Shown here piece by piece: positions 32,923 through 40,902 of a stretch of DNA of 64,000 nucleotides. The notes beneath the pieces are model-generated. The model did not search any database. It worked only from the letters and a program-made list of their open reading frames with translations, and was not told where the DNA came from. A program made the translations under genes and the position numbers. This DNA is from Bacillus sp. es.036 (lineage in GTDB: Bacteria > Bacillota > Bacilli > Bacillales > Guptibacillaceae), in the NCBI RefSeq assembly GCF_002563635.1, contig NZ_PDIZ01000001.1, positions 1,550,001-1,614,000 on the forward strand, given 5' to 3'. Each line of letters opens with the position of its first letter. Within the stretch, counting starts at the first letter, position 1.

Positions 32923-33447
32923 TTATTTTCTTCTCTTTTGAGCCGGACTTACTTGACCATACATACCATTTGGCCCCTGCATAGCTCCTGCCACTTGAGA
33001 TGGGCTTGTAGGTGCGTATCCTGCTGGCATAGCACCCGTTGGACGTGGTGGTGGATAGTTATTCATATGTGATGCTAACACTTCATCTGACTCCGTTAAA
33101 GGATAGCTATGATTGTGCTCATACATATGATGATGAACATTTTTAATATGGGTAGGATGAATGTGATCGACGTTGTGCTTATAGTAATGATTCTTCACAC
33201 AACATTTTGTCGGATATACTACAGGACTTGTTGGACATGGACCTCCTGGACCTTGCATGGCTGGACTTACCTGACCTGGCATTCCGCCTTTCATAGCAGG
33301 GCTTACTTGATTCGGCATATTCGCATTTGGTCCCTGCATAGCTGGACTCACTTGATTTGGCATATTCGCATTCGGTCCCTGCATAGCTGGACTCACCTGA
33401 TTCGGCATATTTCCATTTGGTCCCATGCGATGATGTCTATGAAACAT
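32923..33447 (-). CDS. cotD: CotD family spore coat protein with N-terminal tandem repeats
   Basis: 174 residues. The middle VVYPTKCCVKNHYYKHNVDHIHPTHIKNVHHHMYEHNHSYPLTESD is the His/Cys/Tyr-rich CotD core found in Bacillus inner spore coat proteins. The N-terminus carries three 15-residue repeats (GPNxNMPNQVSPAMQ) plus a partial fourth, and the C-terminus repeats QVAGAMQG and QVSPAQ-like units before a basic tail KRRK. B. subtilis CotD is about half this size, so the repeat region is an extension. A sigma-K-like promoter precedes it, and cotD lies in the same neighbourhood in B. subtilis. Probably made in the mother cell late in sporulation. Confidence 0.92.
   Translation of the reverse strand: MFHRHHRMGPNGNMPNQVSPAMQGPNANMPNQVSPAMQGPNANMPNQVSPAMKGGMPGQVSPAMQGPGGPCPTSPVVYPTKCCVKNHYYKHNVDHIHPTHIKNVHHHMYEHNHSYPLTESDEVLASHMNNYPPPRPTGAMPAGYAPTSPSQVAGAMQGPNGMYGQVSPAQKRRK
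33289..33423 (-). repeat. three tandem 45-bp units in cotD
   Basis: Three in-frame copies encode GPNxNMPNQVSPAMQ (the last ends in AMK), followed by a shortened copy GGMPGQVSPAMQ. The high similarity at DNA level suggests recent slippage or recombination, so the number may vary between strains. Confidence 0.9.
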
Positions 33448-33486
33448 AGTGTAGGTTCCCCCTTCTTAATTTGGTGATTTCCCTAC

Positions 33487-33514
33487 TAGCCTATGTTCAT
33501 TGCGATGTACATGT
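33487..33514 (-). promoter_or_regulatory. sigma-K-type promoter of cotD
   Basis: On the minus strand the -10 element CATAGGCTA matches CATANNNTA, and an AC dinucleotide lies 17 nt upstream, as in sigma-K promoters. Distance to the cotD start codon (40 nt) fits. Confidence 0.65.
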
Positions 33515-33561
33515 ACTGTGTATTCGTCCTTATTTCCCCAATCTTCCCCTGAAATTCACGC

Positions 33562-33681
33562 CTATTTTTGAACAATGACCTCATTGTCACTGTAATTCTG
33601 AGCTGAATCACTAATTTGACTCATTACAACGACTGTTAACGCAATTACTATAAAGAACATGACCATGATTACCTGCTTCAA
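33562..33681 (-). CDS. possible 39-residue single-pass membrane protein
   Basis: A short reading begins at TTG 33681, about 9 nt after GGAG, and runs to TAG at 33562. The peptide starts MKQVIMVMFFIVIALTVVVM, one clear transmembrane helix, followed by a polar tail of 19 residues (SQISDSAQNYSDNEVIVQK). It lies alone between the DnaQ-like exonuclease and cotD in the 418-nt gap and would otherwise be missed. The TTG start and absence of known homologues make it uncertain. Confidence 0.45.
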   Translation of the reverse strand: MKQVIMVMFFIVIALTVVVMSQISDSAQNYSDNEVIVQK

Positions 33682-33865
33682 TTTCCATCTCTCCATTACA
33701 TTCAATCTGAACTATTTCTAAAAAAACTCAGAAACTTCAATATACTACTCAAAGTTACAACAAGAGACGACAATTGTAAACGGTGTTTCAACAAGTTTTC
33801 TAAAAGAAATCGTCGAAAGAATGCCCTTTATGCGCTTGCCCGGGGAATAATGAAAAGAAATAAAG

Positions 33866-34588
33866 CTATTTCCTACCAAATACGAGATTATCCCTCGCAA
33901 TTCGCTGTCTTATTTCCTCATCATGACCGTCGTTCATGTCCAACTTGTGAAACATTACTAATAACAGTTCAGCAGTCATTTTGGCGTCATTTAGAGCATG
34001 ATGGCGTTCATGACGATCAATATTAAGTTTCCTTATTAACGAGTCAAGCTGAGGGTTACTTCGTGGAAATAATTCCTTAGCAAGTGCTTCAGAATCTAAA
34101 TAAGGCGGCAAGTAGTCTGGTAACCCCCATCTTTGGATAAGGTTTTGCAGAAAATAAACGTCAAATTTAACAGGATGAGCAACAAGAGTTGTTCCTTTAC
34201 TAAAGGATAGAAATTCTTCAAAAGCCTCGATAAACGTCCATCCTGCACGAATTTCATCAATTGACAAGCCTGTTAGTTGCCGAACAAATCTCGGAACTTT
34301 CTTAATGGGGCGGACAATGCGATAAAAAGACTCTTCAAGAATTCGACCTTCAATAAGATCAACTTTAACTGCTCCAATTGAGATCACTTCATCTCCAATC
34401 GCTGGATAAAAGCCCGTTGTTTCAAGATCAAAAACCGTAAAATAACGGCTACTTGATTCTTGATATAACAATAATGAATCATACAAGCGTTCATATACAG
34501 GTAATGTTTTGTCTGTTTTTATTTTTTTTTGCCATTTTAAGCGGTCATAAAGATAATAACGCAATAATTTAAAACCTATGGACGACAT
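33866..34588 (-). CDS. DnaQ-like 3'-5' exonuclease (DEDDh)
   Basis: 240 residues. Exo I is FTVFDLETTGFYPAIGDEVISIGAV (Asp/Glu), Exo II is TLVAHPVKFDVYFLQ (Asp), and Exo III is HHALNDAKMTAELL (His and Asp). These are the four acidic residues plus His of DEDDh exonucleases, as in the epsilon proofreading subunit. It is preceded by a 45-residue N-terminal region that lacks a clear motif. GGAG lies 9 nt before the ATG and only 2 nt separate it from the cNMP/CBS/DUF294 gene upstream, so the two are coupled. The pairing suggests a nuclease regulated through that sensor protein (inference). Confidence 0.92.
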   Translation of the reverse strand: MSSIGFKLLRYYLYDRLKWQKKIKTDKTLPVYERLYDSLLLYQESSSRYFTVFDLETTGFYPAIGDEVISIGAVKVDLIEGRILEESFYRIVRPIKKVPRFVRQLTGLSIDEIRAGWTFIEAFEEFLSFSKGTTLVAHPVKFDVYFLQNLIQRWGLPDYLPPYLDSEALAKELFPRSNPQLDSLIRKLNIDRHERHHALNDAKMTAELLLVMFHKLDMNDGHDEEIRQRIARDNLVFGRK

Positions 34589-34590
34589 TG

Positions 34591-36495
34591 TTAAATACTC
34601 CGATTCCTTCGGAAGCTTAATTCACTTACCTGTTGCATTCTTTTCGCAACAAGTAACGCTTCCCTCATTTTCCTTCTTTCTTCTTTCTCCCACTCAATAG
34701 GCCTAACTAAATTGGAAATTTCCGACCCTTTCTCCAATTGGTAAAGATTCTGTCTTACTCGAAAGGTATACAAATAATGAAGAGAGGTTTCAATATTAAT
34801 CACATCACGATGATGAAAAATTTCTTTTTTCTTTAACTCGTGTAGACGTTTAATTGTATTTACTTCTTCAACGCCATATTTCATTGCGAAAATCCGAATT
34901 CCATTCACGATTTGCATAATTGCAGCCTTTTTTAAATCAAGCGTTTTTTCTTTTCCACGAAGCTGTAATTTTCCAAGTGGATTAAGCGGAACACGAAATC
35001 TAATTGTATCTTTCATTAACAGCATTTGTAGCGTATGTGCTTTTCGAATTCGTTCTGTTATACGACTTCTGAGGGCTCGTGCTAAATCAAAGTCGCCATA
35101 CACAGGGCGAAAGTCCATAAAGATTGTAAAGTTACGAATTTCTTCAGCATCTGTTTCCGTAATCCACCGATTCACTTCTGTTTGCCAATTTGAGAGAGAC
35201 CTTCTCCACTTCTCATTTTTGGCCATAATTCCGCCATCACATTCTGGCAAACCGCATGTTGTAAGCATTGCATTGATTTTTTCTGCAAACACTTTGAAAA
35301 ACGTTTCGATTTCTGTTTTATGTTCAAGATGTTCATAATCATCGATAATTAGACCATTATCCTGATCTGTGCTGAAAGCCTGTTCTTTTCTTCCTTCACT
35401 TCCCATCACAATAAAACAGTAGTTCACAGGTGCTCTTCCGTATCCTTCTCTTATCATTTCCTTTTCAGCCAGTAAAATAATGCGACGGTGCATTTCATCA
35501 TTATAATTGGACATCATTTCACATATCTCATACCCCAATGTATTGGCATCAAGTAATTCTTGAATAAAGGCACGAAATTCTTCATGAATAGGAGGAGAAA
35601 GATTCATTATTTCATCAAGTTCTTTTGCTCTTGATAAGCGATAAGATAAATCAAGATAAGCAGATTCTTGAATTCCAAGAAATGATTTAGCTGACACCAT
35701 TCCAACCATACGATCTCGTTTCATCACGGGAAGTAGCGAGACTTTATGGAATTTCAAATAAGCAAGCGCTTCATAACTGAACGCATCTTCTTCCACTAGA
35801 TTTGGCTGTTGATACATCCATTTGTGAATCGGGTCTTGAAACTGTCCCATCGTAAGGGCATTTATGATTTCAAGAGGAGTGACCGTTCCTAATACACTCT
35901 CACGGTCTTCACTCACGATTACACCATCATAATTTTTCATTCGAAACAGATCCGCTGTTTCCAGTACCGTATAAGTAGGAGGAATTGTTACCTTGGAATC
36001 CATAATGGCACTGACTCTCGTTCGATAAAGAGCGATGTTTTCTCCATCTGATTCGCGATCTCGCTCCTGCTTAATTTCATCATAAAGACTACGCATCCGT
36101 TCCCCAATTGTATCAAGAACATTATGCGAAAAAGTAGGATTTTCCGTCATTATCTTTAACATGACTTCTTTTTTGATTTGAATGACCTGACAATCTTCAT
36201 TTGCTTGAACTGAAAAAGTCATCGACTCATCCGTTAACATAATCATTAACCCGACCAGGTCGCCCGGGTAGTAAAATCGCATCGTAGCCTGCTGGCCATT
36301 TGCTTTATGAACGATGTTTTTTGCAATACCAGTAACAAGGAGATAAAGGGTATTTGCATCTTCATCTTCATGATACAAAAATTCACCTTTCTGATAAGTA
36401 GAGAACTTGGCAGATGCCATTAATTTCTCAATCTCTTCATCGCTCAGTGAATGGAAAGGTTCCTTTTTCTTAAGTACATCATAGAAATCCTGCAT
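34591..36495 (-). CDS. cNMP-binding/CBS/DUF294 nucleotidyltransferase-like protein
   Basis: About 634 residues. Residues near 20-115 form a cyclic nucleotide-binding fold (GEFLYHEDEDANTLYLLVTGIAKNI ... YYPGDLVGLMIML). Two CBS motifs follow (about 150-270: VETADLFRMKNYDGVIVSEDRESVLGTVTPLEI and VSLLPVMKRDRMVGMVSAKSFLG). The GlnD-like nucleotidyltransferase segment is FIVMGSEGRKEQAFSTDQDNGLIIDDYE (GSxGR ... TDQDN), and a C-terminal DUF294 helical domain completes it. This architecture senses a small ligand and may modify a partner. The ATG at 36495 follows GGAGG; a TTG at 36507 overlaps it. It sits between mrfB (15 nt) and the DnaQ-like gene (2 nt). Confidence 0.9.
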   Translation of the reverse strand: MQDFYDVLKKKEPFHSLSDEEIEKLMASAKFSTYQKGEFLYHEDEDANTLYLLVTGIAKNIVHKANGQQATMRFYYPGDLVGLMIMLTDESMTFSVQANEDCQVIQIKKEVMLKIMTENPTFSHNVLDTIGERMRSLYDEIKQERDRESDGENIALYRTRVSAIMDSKVTIPPTYTVLETADLFRMKNYDGVIVSEDRESVLGTVTPLEIINALTMGQFQDPIHKWMYQQPNLVEEDAFSYEALAYLKFHKVSLLPVMKRDRMVGMVSAKSFLGIQESAYLDLSYRLSRAKELDEIMNLSPPIHEEFRAFIQELLDANTLGYEICEMMSNYNDEMHRRIILLAEKEMIREGYGRAPVNYCFIVMGSEGRKEQAFSTDQDNGLIIDDYEHLEHKTEIETFFKVFAEKINAMLTTCGLPECDGGIMAKNEKWRRSLSNWQTEVNRWITETDAEEIRNFTIFMDFRPVYGDFDLARALRSRITERIRKAHTLQMLLMKDTIRFRVPLNPLGKLQLRGKEKTLDLKKAAIMQIVNGIRIFAMKYGVEEVNTIKRLHELKKKEIFHHRDVINIETSLHYLYTFRVRQNLYQLEKGSEISNLVRPIEWEKEERRKMREALLVAKRMQQVSELSFRRNRSI

Positions 36496-36510
36496 AACAA
36501 CCTCCAATCG

Positions 36511-37752
36511 TTAACGGGCTTCCTTTTGCTCAAGCCGTTCAATTCTCTTCATATACAACAACCGCTCATTCTCTTCTTTATCTTTTAAAATCCGTTTCTT
36601 CTCTTTCCACTTTTGATACGCGGATAAAGCATAATATAGTGCTTTTTCATAGTCTTTCACTTTATGCTCGTAATATTTAGCAAGTTCAATGTCACAGTCT
36701 TCATCATTTGTATTCTGTGATAATGCAAGCCAAATGTCGATAGATTTATGAATTTGATCTTGTTTTTTGTAAATTAGAGCAAGCGCTTTTTTCGCTTCTT
36801 TCTCATAACGTCCAATTGTTTTTGCATAAAGTACCGCAGCGTGATCTTCTTCTCCTACCGCTTCCCACCAACGAGCAGATTGATACTGCTCCTCAGCGGT
36901 TAACGACTTCCCTTCCACGTCGAGCAGAAGATGTGAGATTCGAATATAAAGCGTAATTAACGACAAAATATCTTCTTCGTTGTGCTTTAATACCCCTTCA
37001 ATGAGCTCTGGATCAGGATCTTTCACAAATTCAAAATAAAGCATAGGGGCTAAATAGCCTGGAATGTCTTCCTTACGCTCAAAACCTAACTGCTGTTCTT
37101 CTACATTGGCGAGTCTAACAGATTCCATTTCATTTTTCCAAAAACGTCTTGCCCCGTGCAAAAGATCAAAGTGGCCAAATTGAGGTAACTTCGGTACTTG
37201 CTCGCGTATTAACGTATGACGTGTTTTCACCTGCGGCCAATCAAACGCTTTGCCATTGTACGTCACAAGGTTCTTCAGTTCGTTCACATCGTCGAGAAAA
37301 GCCTTGTACATAGGCACCTCCGCCCCTGGTCCAGGCAAAAAATACTGATTAATAGATATTCCATTTTCTGTATACTGGCTATATCCGAGTAAAAAGATCG
37401 TATTGCCAACTCCACCACCTAGACCTGTTGTTTCTGTATCAAAAAACAGCAAATCAGAAGGGGTAAGATGCTTAGACGAAAGCGGATGAGCACGGTGGTG
37501 ATTATTCCAGCGTTCCACCACGTTTTCAAGCTCTTGAAACACATAACGACCATGCTGATAGCTAGTCGGATATTGCTTTTTTCTTATAAGTGCATAGTCT
37601 CCGTCAAGAAAATAGGGATGCGCATGAAGCTCTTTCCATTTTTGAAGGTGAGGCACGTCCACAGTAGGCTGCTCCACTTTCGCTTCAACGTCATCCGCTT
37701 CGCTCAGGTTCATATGCTTTTTCATTCGATTTAATTTAGCTTTCAGTGACAT
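36511..37752 (-). CDS. mrfB: MrfB/YprB-type 3'-5' exonuclease with TPR tail
   Basis: 413 residues. The exonuclease core begins with DLLFFDTETTGLGGGVGNTIFLLGY (DEDD first site), VTYNGKAFDWPQVKTR and HNEEDILSLITLYIRIS carry further acidic residues. The last 120 residues are tetratricopeptide-like helices (YAKTIGRYEKEAKKALALIYKK and KYYEHKVKDYEKALYYALSAYQKWKEKKR). In B. subtilis MrfB works with the helicase MrfA in nucleotide excision-independent repair of mitomycin C damage. The start overlaps the end of mrfA by 17 nt, as expected for a co-translated pair. Confidence 0.94.
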   Translation of the reverse strand: MSLKAKLNRMKKHMNLSEADDVEAKVEQPTVDVPHLQKWKELHAHPYFLDGDYALIRKKQYPTSYQHGRYVFQELENVVERWNNHHRAHPLSSKHLTPSDLLFFDTETTGLGGGVGNTIFLLGYSQYTENGISINQYFLPGPGAEVPMYKAFLDDVNELKNLVTYNGKAFDWPQVKTRHTLIREQVPKLPQFGHFDLLHGARRFWKNEMESVRLANVEEQQLGFERKEDIPGYLAPMLYFEFVKDPDPELIEGVLKHNEEDILSLITLYIRISHLLLDVEGKSLTAEEQYQSARWWEAVGEEDHAAVLYAKTIGRYEKEAKKALALIYKKQDQIHKSIDIWLALSQNTNDEDCDIELAKYYEHKVKDYEKALYYALSAYQKWKEKKRILKDKEENERLLYMKRIERLEQKEAR

Positions 37753-40033
37753 GAGAATGTTCCCCTCTTAAATATTCAAGTAAATAGATAGCGGTTTGCT
37801 TGCTATTTTCTCCCGTTTCACCTGATACTCCAACACAGGACGGGCAGCCACTTTCACATTCGCAATTCACGACAATCGATTCCGCTTCCTTTAGAATGAA
37901 GCCTAATTCTTTGTATACTCTTTCGGATAATCCGATTCCTCCTGGATAACGATCATAAAAGAATACGGTCGGCTTGTTAGAATGCACAGCTTTAATTTGA
38001 GGTGTAACATGCAGGTCAGACACATCGCACATGACGAAGAGAGGAGCAACGTTTCGAAGGACATTCCCAAGACCGAGTAATCCTTCCTCCAACCGATTTT
38101 CTCCCATTGTTTGGACAAAGCTTTCCGGGAAATCAAACCAGCATGCATTCGTATGAAGCTCTTCTTCAGGAAGATGAATCGGACCAGACCCGATGTTTTC
38201 ATGCGTCTCAAATTTAATTTTCTTAAAAATTGTTGCCATTGCGTTGACCATTACTTCTCCATAAGTGGCTGTCGTATGCGGCAGTGGTTCATGCTTGTCT
38301 TCTTCCAAAACCTTCAGCTGCACAGCAAGATTTGCATCCGTATAGTAATCAACATCCACTTCTCGGACCCACGCCTTTTTTTCATCATAGTCAAGCAGTT
38401 CCACTTGATATTGTACACCCTGATGAAGATAAATCGCTTCTTCATGAAGCAATGTCATAGCACTAAACCGATCCATTTCTCCAATCACTTTCACATTCGA
38501 AGCTGTCGTTTGATCAATAATCACAACATTTTCCTGAGACGCAGAGCGCAGACTCACATTGTGAGCTGGGAAAGCATCGTTCATCCAGAACCACCGATTT
38601 GCCCGATGGTGAAGGAGTTGTTCATCCGTTAAAAACTCCAACACGTCTTCAATGTTTTCTCCACCAAACGTATCTCCTTGTTGAAATGGAAGCTCATATG
38701 CGGCACATTTTACGTGATCAACAAGAATAATTAAATTATTAGGATTTACTCGAGCTTCTTCCGGGTTTCGTTCAAAAAAGTAATCCGGATGAGTGATCAT
38801 ATATTGATCAAGGGGACTTGAGCTCGCAACAACAAACACGACAGATTCATCCTGGCGACGCCCTGCACGACCGGCTTGCTGCCAGGTGCTTGCAATGGTG
38901 CCTGGATATCCTGTTAGAACACAAGCCTGAAGTTGACCAATATCAACACCTAGCTCGAGAGCATTCGTACTAACGACCCCTTTAATATCTCCATTCCGGA
39001 GACCTCTTTCAATCTCTCTTCTTTGTTTAGGTAAATACCCTCCTCGATATCCCATGATGGAGCGTGGCCCTAACTCTCGCTGTTCCAACTGCTGCAAGTA
39101 GGTGAGAAGGATCTCAACACGAACACGACTCCGCGCAAAAACGATTGTTTGAATGTTGTTTTTCAGCAGTTCTACTGCTAAATTTCTTGCTTCAAGCGTA
39201 GCGGAACGTCTGATATTAAGTGCCTGATTGACAACGGGGGGATTATAAAGAACAAAGTGTTTCCGGCCGGTAGGCGCGCCATTGTTATTAATCAATGTAA
39301 TTTGTTCTCCGGTTAGCTCTTCGGCAAGCTCTTTCGGATTTGCAATCGTTGCTGATGTACAAATAAAAATAGGGTTACTTCCATAAAATTGGCAAATGCG
39401 CTTCAATCTTCGAATCACGTTAGCGACATGGCTTCCAAATACACCACGATACGTATGAAGCTCATCAATCACAATTACTTTAAGATTTTCAAATAGTGAG
39501 ACCCACTTTGTATGGTGAGGAAGAATAGCAGAATGCAACATGTCTGGATTCGTCATAACGATGTGTCCTGCTTTACGAACTATTTGTCTAATCGTTGGAG
39601 ACGTATCTCCATCGTACGTATACCCTTTTAAATCAACTTCCATCTCATCAATTAACTCATTGATCTCACTCTTTTGATCCTGCGCAAGTGCTTTTGTTGG
39701 GAACAAATAAAGAGCCCGACTAGAAGGATCTTTCAATATCGTATCTAGAACAGGCAAATTATAGCACAAGGTTTTTCCTGAAGCGGTTGGTGTAACAGCT
39801 ACGAAGCTGTTTCCTTTTGAAGCCTCATCATATGCTGTTGCTTGATGGGTGTATAATTGTTGCACTCTTCTTTCTTCAAGAGCTTTCTGAAGCTCCGGCT
39901 GAAGCCCTTGTGGAAAAGGCGCTGTTTTCCCTTCCTTCGGTTCAATCGTTTTCCAGGTTACGATATTAGACCGATACTTTTCCTCCTGCTGAAACATCTC
40001 CAGAAGCTGGGGCAGTTTCTTTTTTCTTTCCAT
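37736..40033 (-). CDS. mrfA: MrfA/YprA DEAD/DEAH-box helicase with DUF1998
   Basis: 765 residues. Walker A is TPTASGKTLCYN, Walker B VIDELHTYRGVFGSH, motif III TSATIANP, motif V VVSTNALELGVDIGQL and motif VI QQAGRAGRRQ. The C-terminal DUF1998 domain carries a four-cysteine zinc site CECESGCPSC. In B. subtilis MrfA is a 3'-5' helicase of mitomycin damage repair that acts with MrfB. It is the first gene of an operon that continues through mrfB into two genes (sensor-type protein and DnaQ-like exonuclease). ATG has a GAGGTGA site. Confidence 0.95.
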   Translation of the reverse strand: MERKKKLPQLLEMFQQEEKYRSNIVTWKTIEPKEGKTAPFPQGLQPELQKALEERRVQQLYTHQATAYDEASKGNSFVAVTPTASGKTLCYNLPVLDTILKDPSSRALYLFPTKALAQDQKSEINELIDEMEVDLKGYTYDGDTSPTIRQIVRKAGHIVMTNPDMLHSAILPHHTKWVSLFENLKVIVIDELHTYRGVFGSHVANVIRRLKRICQFYGSNPIFICTSATIANPKELAEELTGEQITLINNNGAPTGRKHFVLYNPPVVNQALNIRRSATLEARNLAVELLKNNIQTIVFARSRVRVEILLTYLQQLEQRELGPRSIMGYRGGYLPKQRREIERGLRNGDIKGVVSTNALELGVDIGQLQACVLTGYPGTIASTWQQAGRAGRRQDESVVFVVASSSPLDQYMITHPDYFFERNPEEARVNPNNLIILVDHVKCAAYELPFQQGDTFGGENIEDVLEFLTDEQLLHHRANRWFWMNDAFPAHNVSLRSASQENVVIIDQTTASNVKVIGEMDRFSAMTLLHEEAIYLHQGVQYQVELLDYDEKKAWVREVDVDYYTDANLAVQLKVLEEDKHEPLPHTTATYGEVMVNAMATIFKKIKFETHENIGSGPIHLPEEELHTNACWFDFPESFVQTMGENRLEEGLLGLGNVLRNVAPLFVMCDVSDLHVTPQIKAVHSNKPTVFFYDRYPGGIGLSERVYKELGFILKEAESIVVNCECESGCPSCVGVSGETGENSKQTAIYLLEYLRGEHSHVTES

Positions 40034-40120
40034 CCGATCACCTCAAAAATTATTCTATGTCTATTGTAGCGAATACGCGTTCGAATGGATACCGTTTTGA
40101 TTGGAAAGTCCCCTTTTCCA

Positions 40121-40846
40121 TTACCTTCTAACGATCGATCGAAATACGCAATCAATTCTATTTTGATCCATAACACGCCTTTCTTTTAAGAGCCGAGCTT
40201 TTTTCTCTAATTGATTTAACTCTTCTTCAAGATTGCCTATTAAGTGTTCTGGCTTACGAAGCGTTTCTCTTCTGAATAACGTCTTTCCCTGTATTTTTAT
40301 ATGATCATGAACCGATGAATCTTGGAGAAGTTGAGGGAGAGTTAACCGAGGAAGGCTTTCATTCTCCAAAATCCACCTTCCAAAAAGAATCGATTTTAAA
40401 GCATAAAGCATCCCTTTTTGATCGGATCGTTCTTCCTGTGCTTTTAAATTTGTTATTCCCATCTTAATATAATGAAACAATAATGGTTTTACTGAAAAAC
40501 AATCCGTGCTTAATTCCCTAAGCATTTTCACTTCTTCCGTTTCCTTGTATATAGTCGGTGAAATGAACCACTCCAGAATGGAAGGATTCGATTTACCTAT
40601 TAAAAAGAGCGTCTTTCGTATATCCCACCCGTGGAATTCAACTTTTCCGATGTTCACTTCTAAAACATCAGTCTGAGGAAATACCGTTAAATACCACTCT
40701 AAATCGTGTTTGTAAATAAACCGTATATCATGATCACTGTTCTCATTCTCATAACCGAAAGCGCGACTCCCCGCTTCACATGCAAATAAAATCGTAATCT
40801 TATTCTTTTCTTCTAACTCCTTAAGCGTTGTTGTGATCGTGCTCAT
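40121..40846 (-). CDS. predicted nucleotidyltransferase (YcgL/COG3541 type)
   Basis: 241 residues. The N-terminal CEAGSRAFGYENENSDHDIRFIY contains the GSR...SDxD nucleotidyltransferase signature, with the acidic pair that binds metal; VDLEVN-like strand LEVNIGKVEFHGWDIRK follows. The C-terminal half is helical (SVKPLLFHYIKMGITNLKAQEERSDQKGMLYALKSILFGRWILEN). Members of this family are of unknown substrate. It is read towards mrfA, with 87 nt between, and downstream of the yyaL-like gene, but a terminator lies between those two. Confidence 0.88.
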   Translation of the reverse strand: MSTITTTLKELEEKNKITILFACEAGSRAFGYENENSDHDIRFIYKHDLEWYLTVFPQTDVLEVNIGKVEFHGWDIRKTLFLIGKSNPSILEWFISPTIYKETEEVKMLRELSTDCFSVKPLLFHYIKMGITNLKAQEERSDQKGMLYALKSILFGRWILENESLPRLTLPQLLQDSSVHDHIKIQGKTLFRRETLRKPEHLIGNLEEELNQLEKKARLLKERRVMDQNRIDCVFRSIVRR

Positions 40847-40865
40847 GACATAACCTCTTTATCGA

Positions 40866-40901
40866 CAAAAAGCTACCAGGTTTAGCCCGGTAGCTTTTTC
40901 G
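40866..40901 (-). terminator. terminator after the YyaL-like gene
   Basis: Minus-strand AAAAAGCTACCGGG, a 5-nt loop, CCTGGTAGCTTTTT (one mismatch in the stem). Confidence 0.88.
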
Positions 40902-40902
40902 T

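Noticed and set aside
33289-33423. CRISPR array
   Set aside because: The repeats are in-frame, contiguous coding units of cotD without spacers.
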